A stretch of DNA of 64,000 bases from Bacillota bacterium (lineage in GTDB: Bacteria > Bacillota > Clostridia > Acetivibrionales > DSM-1351). Shown here one piece after another: positions 44,036 to 53,265 of this stretch. The translations under genes and the position numbers were made by a program. Positions within the stretch are counted from its first letter, which is position 1, and every line of letters starts with the position of its first letter. The stretch spans positions 1-64,000 of the forward strand of contig JAEWMS010000087.1 of the NCBI GenBank assembly GCA_023393115.1, in the 5' to 3' direction. The notes under the pieces are model-generated. The model was not told the DNA's origin. It was given only the letters and a program-made list of their open reading frames with translations, and did no database searches.

Positions 44036-44147
44036 GTGTCCTCCACAATTCAAGCTTAACATATTTTCCGACTTCAATTATATATCGGTAAAAACAGGAT
44101 AAATTATAACTCATATGTTAAAAGAACGTCTATTTTCAGCCCGAAAC

Positions 44148-44176
44148 TTGTAAAGCATAATGCTCGAGGGTATAAT
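44148..44176 (+). promoter_or_regulatory. Promoter of the polysaccharide cluster
   Basis: TTGTAA (44148-44153), 17 bases, TATAAT (44171-44176). It lies about 75 bases before the pyruvyl transferase start, in the divergent spacer with the coiled-coil gene. Confidence 0.6.
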
Positions 44177-44251
44177 TAATTATCAGACCTAATTGCCTGT
44201 ATAGTCAAGGCATATAATATTCAAGTAAACTGTCTGAAAGAAAGGTAATTT

Positions 44252-45430
44252 ATGAAACATTTATTGCTATATGCTCATGCCGGCAGCAGAAATCACGGCT
44301 GTGAAGCTATTGTAAGATCAACCTTAAAAATACTAAATCTCAACAACATAGATATATCTCTGGCCACCTTCAGAGTACAGGAGGATATAAACTTTCTGTC
44401 TCCCGATTTCAAACTGAATTATATCACATATAAGCGTTATGAAGGTTTTCACCCAATAAGACTTATAGATGCAGGATTAAGAAAATCAAAACTAAAGCAG
44501 GATTTTCTATTCTCATTCTCACAAAAAGATATTACAGCTAAAATGGACAAGCAGACCTTATGCCTTTCAATTGGAGGAGATAACTACTGCTATGGTATCC
44601 CCAGATGGATCTACTATACAAATAAAATGGCTGTCGGGAAAGGGAGCAAAACCGTATTCTGGGGCTGTTCGGTAGACCCCGAGGTCATAAACGCAGAGAT
44701 GCTGGAGGACTTAAAAAAATATAGCCTCATTATAGCCAGAGAAAGTATTACTTATCAGGCTTTTGTTGATAAAGGCCTCACTAACACAATACTTCTACCC
44801 GATCCGGCCTTTACATTGGATTTGAAATCAGCACCACTACCCGAAGGCTTTATTGACGGCAATACCATCGGAATAAATGTAAGCCCTCTAATAATGAAAA
44901 GTGAAACCAGCGGTGGAATTGTTTTTAAAAGCTTTACGCGGCTTATTCAGCATATTATTGATACCACAGACAGCCAGATAGCTCTTATTCCCCATGTACT
45001 CTGGGAGCATGACAACGATATGGTTCCGCTGTCAAAACTATACGAGTTGTTTAAAAATACCGGAAGAGTTATACTTCTTGGTGACAACTACAACTGTATG
45101 GAGCTGAAAGGCTTTATTTCCCAGTGTAAGCTGTTCATCGGAGCACGTACCCATGCAACTATTGCGGCCTATTCTACCGGTGTCCCTACGCTGGTGATAG
45201 GTTATTCCGTAAAAGCTAGAGGCATTGCGAAGGACATCTTTGGCAGTGAGGACATGTACACCCTCCCCGTTCAAAAGCTTCAGGAGGAGGATCAATTAAT
45301 CAAAGCCTACGAAAATCTAAGGGAGCACGAGGAAGATATACGGAGGCATTTATCTGACTTTATGCCGGGCTACATTGAAAAATCTTATTCTGCTGGAGTT
45401 CCTGTCAGGAATTTGTTGTCAGAGGAATGA
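44252..45430 (+). CDS. Polysaccharide pyruvyl transferase family protein
   Basis: A 392-residue cytosolic enzyme expected to add pyruvate ketals to a sugar of a surface polymer. Related CsaB enzymes pyruvylate the wall polymer that anchors S-layer proteins. Family motifs: YAHAGSRNHGCEAIVRSTLKIL (about 7-28), LSIGGDNYCYG (about 109), RESITYQAF and GARTHATIAAYSTGVPTLVIGYSVKARGIA (about 297). It starts a co-directional run of envelope genes. AAGG before ATG is weak. Which sugar is modified is not readable. Confidence 0.88.
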   Translation: MKHLLLYAHAGSRNHGCEAIVRSTLKILNLNNIDISLATFRVQEDINFLSPDFKLNYITYKRYEGFHPIRLIDAGLRKSKLKQDFLFSFSQKDITAKMDKQTLCLSIGGDNYCYGIPRWIYYTNKMAVGKGSKTVFWGCSVDPEVINAEMLEDLKKYSLIIARESITYQAFVDKGLTNTILLPDPAFTLDLKSAPLPEGFIDGNTIGINVSPLIMKSETSGGIVFKSFTRLIQHIIDTTDSQIALIPHVLWEHDNDMVPLSKLYELFKNTGRVILLGDNYNCMELKGFISQCKLFIGARTHATIAAYSTGVPTLVIGYSVKARGIAKDIFGSEDMYTLPVQKLQEEDQLIKAYENLREHEEDIRRHLSDFMPGYIEKSYSAGVPVRNLLSEE

Positions 45431-45453
45431 AAGGATAAACCCTGAATAAAATC

Positions 45454-46980
45454 ATGAAGATAAATGAATTAAAATGGGGCGCTGCCCTGTCATATACAAA
45501 CATTTTACTATCAAACTTAATAAATCTTGCTTTTACACCATTTCTGCTCACTACCTTGGGTAAATCAGAATATGGACTTTATACGCTTATTGGTGCATTT
45601 GTGGGCTATATGGCTGTCCTGGATTTTGGTCTGGGTAACACCATTATCAGATATGTGGCAAAGTACAGAGCGCAAAATGATAAAGAGGGTGAACAGGGCT
45701 TTCTTTCTCTTGCCTTCCTGATATATACCGTTTTAACGGTACTCGCGGTTGGAGTTGGGCTATCCCTGATTCCAGCACTGCCCTCGATTTTCGGGGAATC
45801 ACTTACCGCGGCCGAGCTGGTTACCGCCAGAAAAATGTTTGAGATCCTGATAATAAACATCGGCCTGACATTGTTTATGAATGCATTCACCTCAATAATG
45901 TCAGGCTATGAGAAATTTGTTTTCCCGAGAACAATGTCAATTGTCAGGGTCATTGCCCGGCCGCTGGCAATTATCATCCTGCTACTTATGGGCTATAAGG
46001 CACTGGCCATAGTTGTGGTGGATACGGTATTAAATGTACTGCTGCTGCTAATAAACATGTGGTTTGTGTTTTATAAAATGAAAATAAAAATAAAGTACCG
46101 TCATCATAACTGGCCTTTTGTAAAGGAAATCCTGCTTTTTTCAGTCTATGTTTTTATAAATATGATAGTTGATATGGTGTACTGGAAGCTTGGACAGCTT
46201 GTTGTAGGTATTTATTACGGAGCGGCCTCGGTAGCTATATTCGGCCTTGGCATGTCCTTTCCGGGCTATTATATGAATTTCTCAACAGCAATTTCGGGAG
46301 TATTCCTGCCAAGGGCTACGCAGATGTGTGTTGATAATGCTTCCAGCAAGGAACTGGATAATCTTTTTATTAAAACCGGGAGAATACAGTTTATGGTAAT
46401 GGGCCTAATTCTATCTGGCTTTATACTGCTGGGTAAACCCTTTGTAATTCTTTGGGCCGGACCCGACTATGTTCAGGTTTATCAGATTGCTCTTATTGCT
46501 ATGGTTCCTCTGACAATTCCGTTGATTCAAAATGTGGGTATATCTATACTCCAGGCCAAAAACCTCCATGCCTTCAGATCTGTAATGTACCTGATTATAT
46601 CAGTCTTTAATCTGGGAATAAGCATACTGCTCACCAGAGAAATCGGTATAGTTGGTGCTGTAATAGGTACCTCAATATCACTGGTCATAGGAAATATCAT
46701 TATTATCAACATTTATTACCGAAAAAAAATCGGACTTGATATTGCCAGATTCTTCAGAGAAGTATTCCACGGGCTTCTTCCGGCGATGGTCTTGAGTATA
46801 TTAGTAGGCGTAATATTTATGTACATTCCTGTAGGCGGCTGGACTGGATTAGCGCTTAAAGGTATTCTGTTCACAGCTGTGTATGCGGCAGCAGTCTGGA
46901 CCATAGGTATGAACTCCTATGAAAAAGGCTTATTCAAGGGACCTGTTATGGGAATACTTAATAAAGTGCAAAAAAAATAA
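45454..46980 (+). CDS. Polysaccharide flippase (Wzx/MATE-like exporter)
   Basis: A 508-residue membrane protein with about 14 hydrophobic helices of the polysaccharide-synthesis (PST) family, starting KINELKWGAALSYTNILLSNLINLAFTPFLLTTLG. It would flip lipid-linked sugar units across the membrane for the ligase/polymerase at 49911. ATG 45454 has no ribosome site close by. An in-frame CTG at 45442 lies six bases after AAGGA and could be a rare start. It follows the pyruvyl transferase by 23 bases. Confidence 0.92.
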   Translation: MKINELKWGAALSYTNILLSNLINLAFTPFLLTTLGKSEYGLYTLIGAFVGYMAVLDFGLGNTIIRYVAKYRAQNDKEGEQGFLSLAFLIYTVLTVLAVGVGLSLIPALPSIFGESLTAAELVTARKMFEILIINIGLTLFMNAFTSIMSGYEKFVFPRTMSIVRVIARPLAIIILLLMGYKALAIVVVDTVLNVLLLLINMWFVFYKMKIKIKYRHHNWPFVKEILLFSVYVFINMIVDMVYWKLGQLVVGIYYGAASVAIFGLGMSFPGYYMNFSTAISGVFLPRATQMCVDNASSKELDNLFIKTGRIQFMVMGLILSGFILLGKPFVILWAGPDYVQVYQIALIAMVPLTIPLIQNVGISILQAKNLHAFRSVMYLIISVFNLGISILLTREIGIVGAVIGTSISLVIGNIIIINIYYRKKIGLDIARFFREVFHGLLPAMVLSILVGVIFMYIPVGGWTGLALKGILFTAVYAAAVWTIGMNSYEKGLFKGPVMGILNKVQKK

Positions 46981-46993
46981 CCCGGGGGTGTAT

Positions 46994-48172
46994 ATGGAAA
47001 CAGTTTTTGATAAAAAGAATAATTGCTATGGCTGCGGTTCCTGCGTACAGGTATGTCCCACTAACGCCATAGACCTTAAGGTTGATAAGGAAGGCTTTTG
47101 GTACCCTGAAATAAATCAGGATAAATGCACCGACTGCGGCCTGTGCAGAAAGGCCTGCCCTATTTTCAGAAGTGTTGAAGCTCCTTCTGAGCCTTATCCG
47201 CAAGTTTATGCCATATGGAATAAGAATGAGGATATCCGGAAGTCAAGTACCTCGGGCGGAGTGTTTTCGGCACTTTCCGGAGAGATACTTTCCCAGGGAG
47301 GTGTAGTTTTCGGTGTTGCCTTTAATGATAAAATTGAAGCTGTTCACAGGGGCGTGGAATCAATGGATCAGCTCCGGAGACTTCAAGGCTCAAAGTATAC
47401 TCAAAGTTCTATCGGCAACACTTATAAAGAAATAAGAACTTTGCTGAAGGAAGGAAGAAAGGTACTATTTTCAGGTACTCCCTGTCAGGTAAGCGGCTTG
47501 TACTCTTTTCTTGGCAGAGACAACGACAACCTGTATACCTGCGACTGTGTTTGCCACGGAGTCCCCTCCCCGGGTGTATTCGAGCTTTATAAGACACACC
47601 TGGAGAAAGTAAACAATTCTGAAATACAAAGGTTTCAATTTCGTAACAAATCCACCGGCTGGAAGAATTATAATGTAACTGTGGGATATAAAAACGGTCA
47701 ACAGGTAAGTACCAATTTTGTAGAAGACCCTTTCATGAGGGGGTTTATCAGCAACATGTATTTAAGACCCTCCTGTCACAGCTGTAAATATGCCTCGGTA
47801 CAAAGACAGTCGGATATCACTCTGGCCGATTTCTGGGGTGTTGATAAGTTTAATCCCCAGCTGGATGACGATAAGGGAACCTCACTGATTTTGTCAAATT
47901 CTCAAAGGGGTGAGGAATTACTGAAGGCTTGCCGGGATAAGCTTGTTATTCATCAAGCTGACCTCCCTGCTGCTATCAGAGAGAATCCAAGCCTTATAGG
48001 CCCTTCAAGCCCAAACAAACGGAGGAGCGAATTTTTTAGTGAAATGGAGTATGGAGATTTCTCTGCTCTTGCTCACAAATTTTTAAAAGCACCTTCGGCA
48101 ACTCAGCTGCTATGGCTCAGATGCTTGCGAATTCCTAAAAAGCTGGTTAAGCTGGTCTTAGGAAAAAACTGA
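46994..48172 (+). CDS. FrhB-like iron-sulfur protein of a polysaccharide locus
   Basis: A 392-residue protein. Two [4Fe-4S] ferredoxin motifs lead (CYGCGSCVQVCP about 12-23 and CTDCGLCRKACP about 47-58), followed by the FrhB/FdhB N- and C-terminal domains (SSTSGGVFSAL, LFSGTPCQVSGL, CDCVCHGVPSPGVF, RPSCHSCKYA, SDITLADFWGVD). These domains serve F420 enzymes in archaea, but here the gene sits among polysaccharide genes. It may feed electrons to a sugar-modifying step. The start is ATG 46994 after GGGGGTG; a longer frame overlaps the flippase gene. Confidence 0.88.
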   Translation: METVFDKKNNCYGCGSCVQVCPTNAIDLKVDKEGFWYPEINQDKCTDCGLCRKACPIFRSVEAPSEPYPQVYAIWNKNEDIRKSSTSGGVFSALSGEILSQGGVVFGVAFNDKIEAVHRGVESMDQLRRLQGSKYTQSSIGNTYKEIRTLLKEGRKVLFSGTPCQVSGLYSFLGRDNDNLYTCDCVCHGVPSPGVFELYKTHLEKVNNSEIQRFQFRNKSTGWKNYNVTVGYKNGQQVSTNFVEDPFMRGFISNMYLRPSCHSCKYASVQRQSDITLADFWGVDKFNPQLDDDKGTSLILSNSQRGEELLKACRDKLVIHQADLPAAIRENPSLIGPSSPNKRRSEFFSEMEYGDFSALAHKFLKAPSATQLLWLRCLRIPKKLVKLVLGKN

Positions 48173-48240
48173 ATTTATCAGTGTAAATGAGTAATTCCTT
48201 GTTAAGTTTTGCTTAAAATTCATATCAGTCTTGCATAAAA

Positions 48241-48269
48241 TTGACATCTTGAAAATGAGGTGCTAAACT
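48241..48269 (+). promoter_or_regulatory. Internal promoter before the GT2 gene
   Basis: Perfect -35 TTGACA (48241-48246), a 17-base spacer and -10 TAAACT (48264-48269), 74 bases before the glycosyltransferase start. It would allow the second half of the polysaccharide cluster to be expressed separately. Confidence 0.55.
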
Positions 48270-48342
48270 AACCATAAAAATGCCTCTGAGGGATTTTATC
48301 ACTAATATAAATTTGCGAAATATGAGCGAGATGGGAGATTAA

Positions 48343-49287
48343 ATGGACAGTTCACCATTGATATCTGTAATTATACCAATGTATAATACCGGAGACTATA
48401 TTGAACAGACAGTAAAAAGCGTATTGGATCAAACCTACAGCAAGCTTGAAGTAGTTATAGTAGATGACGGGAGTACTGACAATGGTGCCGAACTTGTAGA
48501 GACCCTTAAAATGAATGACTCCAGAATCAGATATATTTATCAGCAAAACCAGGGTGTTTCAGCGGCCAGGAACAATGCTATTGCTAATTCCTCCGGTGAA
48601 TATCTTGCATTTCTCGACAGTGATGACCTCTGGAAGCCCCATAAACTCGAAAAGCAATTGAGAAAGCTGGAAACTACAGGTATGGACGCCTGCTACTGCG
48701 GCTATCAGATGTTCTGCGATGATGAAATGGGTAAAACCTTTCCCGAGCGTTATTTCGAAGGAAAGATTTTAACTGAGGTCATAGAGGAAAAGGTATCGGT
48801 TTGGACCAGTACGGTTTTAATCAGGAAGTCGTTTGTAACCGACAACAACATATCCTTCAGACAGGGCTTGAACTGGAGTGAAGACATGGAGTTCTTCTGC
48901 AAGCTTCTGTACCTTGGCAGATTTTGTTGTGTTCGTGAGACGCTGGCACTTTACAGGCAGAGACCAAATTCCCTTTCGGTTTCACCGGACAGAGCGCCCG
49001 AAATCGGACTGTGGAAGGATTTTATCACTTGGTTGAATACTGTACCGGAACAGGCTAAGTACGATAAAAATGAAATTATTATGGCTGTGCAAAACTATAA
49101 GCTGCCTTCAATAGCTGTATTTTGTACATATCAGAAGCTTATTTCAGGTGAGGATATAGATCAGACCTTCCTCTTAAAGGTTCCTCCGAAGCTGGTTTAC
49201 GATTACAAACCCAGCCTGTCAACAACAGGTATAAAGCTGTTTATAAAGAAAATACTGATACTATATAAGTACAGATACAAAGCTTAA
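48343..49287 (+). CDS. Family 2 glycosyltransferase
   Basis: A 314-residue GT-A enzyme that adds a sugar from a nucleotide donor to a lipid-linked acceptor. N-terminal motifs are standard: ISVIIPMYNTGDYIEQTVKSVLDQTY (about 6-32), VIVDDGSTDNGAE (about 38) and FLDSDDLWKPHKLEKQL, with the metal-binding DSD at about 92. An acidic catalytic segment, LNWSEDMEFFCK, is near 182. The last 60 residues are basic. GGGAG precedes ATG. Donor and acceptor are not readable. It is part of the envelope cluster. Confidence 0.93.
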   Translation: MDSSPLISVIIPMYNTGDYIEQTVKSVLDQTYSKLEVVIVDDGSTDNGAELVETLKMNDSRIRYIYQQNQGVSAARNNAIANSSGEYLAFLDSDDLWKPHKLEKQLRKLETTGMDACYCGYQMFCDDEMGKTFPERYFEGKILTEVIEEKVSVWTSTVLIRKSFVTDNNISFRQGLNWSEDMEFFCKLLYLGRFCCVRETLALYRQRPNSLSVSPDRAPEIGLWKDFITWLNTVPEQAKYDKNEIIMAVQNYKLPSIAVFCTYQKLISGEDIDQTFLLKVPPKLVYDYKPSLSTTGIKLFIKKILILYKYRYKA

Positions 49288-49403
49288 TTAATCAATGATT
49301 TATTATTCTTGTGATATTAATTCATGAGAATTTTAAATAAGAATGACTAAACCTAATAATAATTAGTTATTCTAAAAATATATAACTAAGGAGAGTAGTA
49401 AGA

Positions 49404-49898
49404 ATGAAAATTATTAATGAAAAGGGAAAATTATTCGGACTGATTAACATTGTTGATCTAAGTATCATTATTTTAGTTCTTCTGATTGGTGCTGTAGTAG
49501 TATTAAAAACTGCTGGAAAAGATGTTGGCCCTATATCAAGTGAAGAAAGTCTTCAGCAAATTACCGTAACCTTTAAAAGTTCTATCCGTAATGATGAGCA
49601 GGCAAAAGCTCTGAAGGAAAAGGACCAGCTGATCTCTCTGCTTAAACCTGTGGATGCATATATCCAATCGGTAACCTTTTCACCATATGAGGTGCCTATC
49701 AGCACTGCAGACGGTAGACAGGTATACGCTGTTGACCCTAAAAAGAAGGCAATTACCGTTAAATTTACTATGAAAACAAGCAAAGGTAGCGGAATAATCA
49801 AGCTTGAATCTCAGGAGATTGCAGTTGGAAAGCAATTTACTCTTAAGACCCGTACTTTCGAAAATAACGGAACTATAGAAGCTATTGAATTAAACTAA
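49404..49898 (+). CDS. DUF4330-family membrane-anchored protein
   Basis: A 164-residue protein opening KIINEKGKLFGLINIVDLSIIILVLLIGAVVVLK, the DUF4330 signature, with one membrane helix (about 17-36). The remaining 125 residues are a beta-rich domain outside the membrane with no catalytic motif. GGAG precedes ATG. It lies between the GT2 and the O-antigen ligase/polymerase and is probably an accessory to them. Function not established. Confidence 0.8.
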   Translation: MKIINEKGKLFGLINIVDLSIIILVLLIGAVVVLKTAGKDVGPISSEESLQQITVTFKSSIRNDEQAKALKEKDQLISLLKPVDAYIQSVTFSPYEVPISTADGRQVYAVDPKKKAITVKFTMKTSKGSGIIKLESQEIAVGKQFTLKTRTFENNGTIEAIELN

Positions 49899-49910
49899 GG
49901 AGGCTATATT

Positions 49911-51626
49911 GTGTGGAAATATGTCTCAAACAGCCTATTATACAGATTCCTTATATTCGTAAGTGAATTGATTGGTAATGCATATAAAAACAGTATTTTG
50001 AACAAGTGTATATCAACACTGTCAAAGTGGAATCAACATAGTGTTCTTCACAGAACCAAACAAAACTACATTGAAGCAACACCGAAATACTCCTTTTCAA
50101 TTACATATAGGTTATTGGCCTTTTTGGGTAAGAAGCTTGATAAGCTGGCAGGCTTTATTAATTTAGTATATTCACAAGCCTATAAAGACAGCATTTTAGG
50201 TAAATCCTTTTCAGGATTTTTGCGACTCGGGAGTAAATACCTGGGTAAATGGGATAAGCTGGTTTATTTTATTATACTCGCTGTGGTTCTCAGTCTGTCG
50301 GCCCTTGTACTTCCCACCATTGTAGTTGCAGGTATCATTGGTATTCTGGGTACTATTTTTGTACTCAGAAATTTTGAAAGAGCTGCTTATCTGGTAGCAA
50401 TCTATCCTGTACTTTACTATATTGCTGTTAAATCAAATAACAGTACACTGGCCTCCGGCTGGGATGAACTCCTTATAATCTTTTGTATTGGTGTTTGGTT
50501 CTTCCGATGGGTGGTTGACAGAAAAGATTTTAACTTTGCCTGGACTCCTGTGGATTTTTCGTTAATCTTATTTTTTGTTGTATGTATAGCTTTATTCATA
50601 ATACAATCTCTCGGTACTTTCGGCTCAAACAGCCTCGGCTTTGACGGTTTAAGAGCGGTCATAGAGTATATATTCTTCTTCTTTATAGTTGCTAAACTGT
50701 TAAGATCCGATGACGGGGCCAAAAACGTTGTTAAACTTATGATTGCTACATGTGTGATAATGTCAGTACATGGGATTTATCAATATATCGTCAAGGTTGA
50801 TACTCCTGCCTACTGGACAGATAAGGTGGAAGTTTCCTCCGGTCCAAGAGTTTTCTCCTTTGTGGGAAGTCCAAACGTACTGGGCTGCCTTCTGGCAATG
50901 ATTATGCCACTGGCCATATCGCTGATATTCTCAGAGAAAGAGCTTGTTAAAAAGCTTTTATATACAGTTGCTACCGGCTTGATGGGTATCTGTATACTGC
51001 TTACAGGTTCACGTTCCTCATGGATAGCTCTGGGCTGTGCCTTAATTATTTATGCAATCCTGAGTAAGAAATACTATTTGATAATCGCTTTATTTGTAGT
51101 AGCACTTCTGGCATACACCATGGTTTCGTCTGTTAGGTCAAGAATTGACTATATGCTTGACCCCGCTTATATTGTAAGTAGCTTTAAAGGTGGCAGATTC
51201 GCCAGATGGCCTAAAGCACTTGAAATGTTCTATGAGAACCTGCTGTTCGGGGAGGGCTTTGGGCAGTTCGGCGGTGCCGTGGCTACCATTAACAAGGTTA
51301 AGGGTGCCTTTTACGTTGACAACTACTATCTAAAGGCAGCCGTAGAAATGGGTATTTTCGGCCTTGTTACCTTCCTCGCAGCGCTTTACAACGGAATTGT
51401 CTGGTCCTTGAGGGCCTCCTATAAGGTAGAGGATAATGTTTCAAAGGGCTTGATACAAAGCGGCTTCGGAGCGATGGTGGGAATACTAATTACAAACATT
51501 GTTCTTAACAACTTTGATGCTCCGTCTGTAGTTACTTATTTCTGGACCATTGCTGCGGTATGCGTCTTTCTGGGTTTTGTAAAGAAGGGCCCTAATAATG
51601 TTCTGACGAATATCGCAAACAGATAA
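49911..51626 (+). CDS. O-antigen ligase/polymerase-like membrane protein
   Basis: A 571-residue protein with a long soluble or amphipathic N-terminal part (about 1-110) and then about 11 membrane helices. The Wzy_C/WaaL region includes FSFVGSPNVLGCLLAMIMPLAISL, LTGSRSSWIALGCALIIYAIL and a large extracytoplasmic loop (GEGFGQFGGAVATINKVKGAFYVDNYYLKAAVEMG). It would polymerise or ligate sugar units delivered by the flippase. The start is GTG after AAGGAGG, 12 bases after the DUF4330 gene. It ends the cluster before a terminator. Confidence 0.9.
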   Translation: MWKYVSNSLLYRFLIFVSELIGNAYKNSILNKCISTLSKWNQHSVLHRTKQNYIEATPKYSFSITYRLLAFLGKKLDKLAGFINLVYSQAYKDSILGKSFSGFLRLGSKYLGKWDKLVYFIILAVVLSLSALVLPTIVVAGIIGILGTIFVLRNFERAAYLVAIYPVLYYIAVKSNNSTLASGWDELLIIFCIGVWFFRWVVDRKDFNFAWTPVDFSLILFFVVCIALFIIQSLGTFGSNSLGFDGLRAVIEYIFFFFIVAKLLRSDDGAKNVVKLMIATCVIMSVHGIYQYIVKVDTPAYWTDKVEVSSGPRVFSFVGSPNVLGCLLAMIMPLAISLIFSEKELVKKLLYTVATGLMGICILLTGSRSSWIALGCALIIYAILSKKYYLIIALFVVALLAYTMVSSVRSRIDYMLDPAYIVSSFKGGRFARWPKALEMFYENLLFGEGFGQFGGAVATINKVKGAFYVDNYYLKAAVEMGIFGLVTFLAALYNGIVWSLRASYKVEDNVSKGLIQSGFGAMVGILITNIVLNNFDAPSVVTYFWTIAAVCVFLGFVKKGPNNVLTNIANR

Positions 51627-51689
51627 CACTTTTTATTTATGTAACAGTCCAGCAATTCTTTGATTTTTTGAAAAATTCATGCTATTCTG

Positions 51690-51733
51690 AAAAGAGTCTC
51701 AAAGGTTAAACTCTAAACCCTAGAGACTCTTTT
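51690..51733 (+). terminator. Terminator of the polysaccharide cluster
   Basis: Stem AAAAGAGTCTC / GAGACTCTTTT (11 bp) around a 22-base loop with an inner GGTT/AACC pairing. The T run follows on the plus strand. It lies 64 bases after the ligase/polymerase stop. Confidence 0.8.
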
Positions 51734-51789
51734 CACATATGATTTTTAGCTTTAACATTACTTATTTGAACAATAGACTGGAGACATTT

Positions 51790-52623
51790 ATGCAAAGAAA
51801 AAGTATATATATGCGTTATGAACCCGCCGTGACAGCTCCGACTGACCAAACCGGAGAAGCGTATTGGTTTGCATTTTACAGTAGTAAAATGCTGGTTATT
51901 TCTGAGAAGGATTCCTGTAGAATTCCTTATATGAAAAATCCTGCTCAAGCAGACCTAAGTGTAATAAGAACTCAGTATCTGGGTCTGCTTGAAGGCAAAC
52001 CGTGTTACTCCGCAGAACTTGCATCGGAAGAGGTGCTGCCGGCCGGAATGACATTTATTGAGTTAAGGGCTCTTTACGACTTTATTGCCGAAGACCTGTT
52101 CCTGTTGGCCGGCAAGGCATATCAGATAGTTGGTTGGGATCAAACCCACCAGTTTTGCGGCAGATGCGGCTCCCCCACTGAGGATTTGCAGGGGGAAAGA
52201 GCAAAAATTTGTCCGAAATGCAGATTTATATCCTATCCCAGAATATGTCCGGCTGTAATAACGGCTGTGAGAAAAGGCGATCAAATACTGCTTGCCCATG
52301 CAAAACACTTTAAGGAAGGTATGTATTCCCTGATCGCAGGCTTTGTGGAGGCCGGAGAAACTCTTGAAGAAGCAGTTCAGCGAGAGATAATGGAAGAAGT
52401 GGGGATACGGGTAAAAAACATACAGTATCTTGGAAGCCAGCCCTGGCCTTTTCCAAATTCAATGATGCTGGGTTTTACCGCCGAGTATGAAAGCGGAGAG
52501 ATACATGTTGACGGTTTAGAGATAACAGACGCCAACTGGTATTGTAAAGATACTCTCCCCGGTTTGCCATCTGAGGTAAGTATCGCTAGAAAGATAATTA
52601 ATTGGTGGATGGAACAGCAGTAA
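51790..52623 (+). CDS. nudC: NudC-type Nudix hydrolase (NADH pyrophosphatase)
   Basis: A 277-residue enzyme that cleaves NAD(H) or removes NAD caps from RNA. A zinc ribbon FCGRCG-N17-CPKC (about 115-142) is followed by YPRICPAVI and a Nudix box (GFVEAGETLEEAVQREIMEEVGI, about 180-202). The NudC SQPWPFPNS motif follows at about 212. The start is ATG 51790 after GGAG. A longer frame from 51739 overlaps the terminator region and lacks a ribosome site. It is a single-gene unit between two terminators. Confidence 0.92.
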   Translation: MQRKSIYMRYEPAVTAPTDQTGEAYWFAFYSSKMLVISEKDSCRIPYMKNPAQADLSVIRTQYLGLLEGKPCYSAELASEEVLPAGMTFIELRALYDFIAEDLFLLAGKAYQIVGWDQTHQFCGRCGSPTEDLQGERAKICPKCRFISYPRICPAVITAVRKGDQILLAHAKHFKEGMYSLIAGFVEAGETLEEAVQREIMEEVGIRVKNIQYLGSQPWPFPNSMMLGFTAEYESGEIHVDGLEITDANWYCKDTLPGLPSEVSIARKIINWWMEQQ

Positions 52624-52685
52624 ATAGAGAGTGCTGCCTCTCATAGGTTTGTAATAACCCTTATGAGAAGCGGCTCTCTCTATTT
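52622..52685. terminator. Bidirectional terminator between nudC and hsp20
   Basis: A long stem: AAATAGAGAG ... CTCTCTATTT at the base and TCTCATA/TATGAGA at the top, with an internal mismatched TGCTGCC/AGCGGCT segment. It overlaps the last base of the nudC stop and serves both converging genes. Confidence 0.85.
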
Positions 52686-52694
52686 AGTAGTTGG

Positions 52695-53132
52695 TTACTG
52701 TATTTCTATTCTGTTATTTAATTTTTTTGCTTCACTCTTAGGAAGCACTATTGAGAGAATACCATTCTCATATTTAGCTGTAACATCTTCATTTTTTACA
52801 TTTTCAACAAGGAAGCATCTGCTGGTGGAACCATATCTTCTTTCTCTTCTGATATAGTTGTTCCTCTCCTCTTTTGTCTCCTCTGATCTTTCAACCGAAA
52901 TGGTAAGTCTGTCATCCCTGAGATCAAGTTTGATATCTTCTTTTTTTACACCGGGAATCTCAGCTTCAATAATGTATTCCCTTTCATTTTCCTTAACATC
53001 GGCCTTTATTGATTGAAAATCCGCAAATTCCAAGGCAGTATCATTAAAAAAGTCATTAAAAATACCGGCCATATCAAAAAGACTTCCTCTTTCACTGATT
53101 TTGTTGTTTCTGAATGGAACTATTCCAAACAT
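52695..53132 (-). CDS. Small heat-shock protein (Hsp20/alpha-crystallin)
   Basis: A 145-residue chaperone that holds unfolding proteins. MFGIVPFRNN leads into a short N-terminal arm (with FDMAGIFNDFFND), then the alpha-crystallin domain (about 40-135) with EIPGVKKEDIKLDLRDDRLTISVE and the C-terminal ENGILSIVLPK. The start is ATG 53132 after AGGAGG; an in-frame ATG at 53183 adds 17 residues without a ribosome site. Its upstream region holds a strong promoter flanked by two CtsR boxes, so it should be induced by heat and protein stress. Confidence 0.95.
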   Translation of the reverse strand: MFGIVPFRNNKISERGSLFDMAGIFNDFFNDTALEFADFQSIKADVKENEREYIIEAEIPGVKKEDIKLDLRDDRLTISVERSEETKEERNNYIRRERRYGSTSRCFLVENVKNEDVTAKYENGILSIVLPKSEAKKLNNRIEIQ

Positions 53133-53202
53133 AAATACACCTCCTGAAAATACACTTAATTTATTAATTGTTATAGTTATCATAAATCTTTAGGCCTTTG
53201 AT

Positions 53203-53219
53203 TTTGACTTTCTTTGACC
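53203..53219 (-). promoter_or_regulatory. CtsR operator 1 (hsp20)
   Basis: Minus strand GGTCAAA-GAA-AGTCAAA, an exact match to the CtsR heptad direct repeat (RGTCAAA-NAN-RGTCAAA). It lies about 11 bases downstream of the -10 box, where repressor binding would block transcription. Confidence 0.88.
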
Positions 53220-53229
53220 TTATGTCTAT

Positions 53230-53258
53230 ATTGTAAATTAAATAGATAATTTTTTCAA
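53230..53258 (-). promoter_or_regulatory. hsp20 promoter
   Basis: Minus strand TTGAAA (53253-53258), 17 bases, TACAAT (53230-53235). It lies exactly between the two CtsR boxes. Confidence 0.75.
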
Positions 53259-53265
53259 AACTGAT

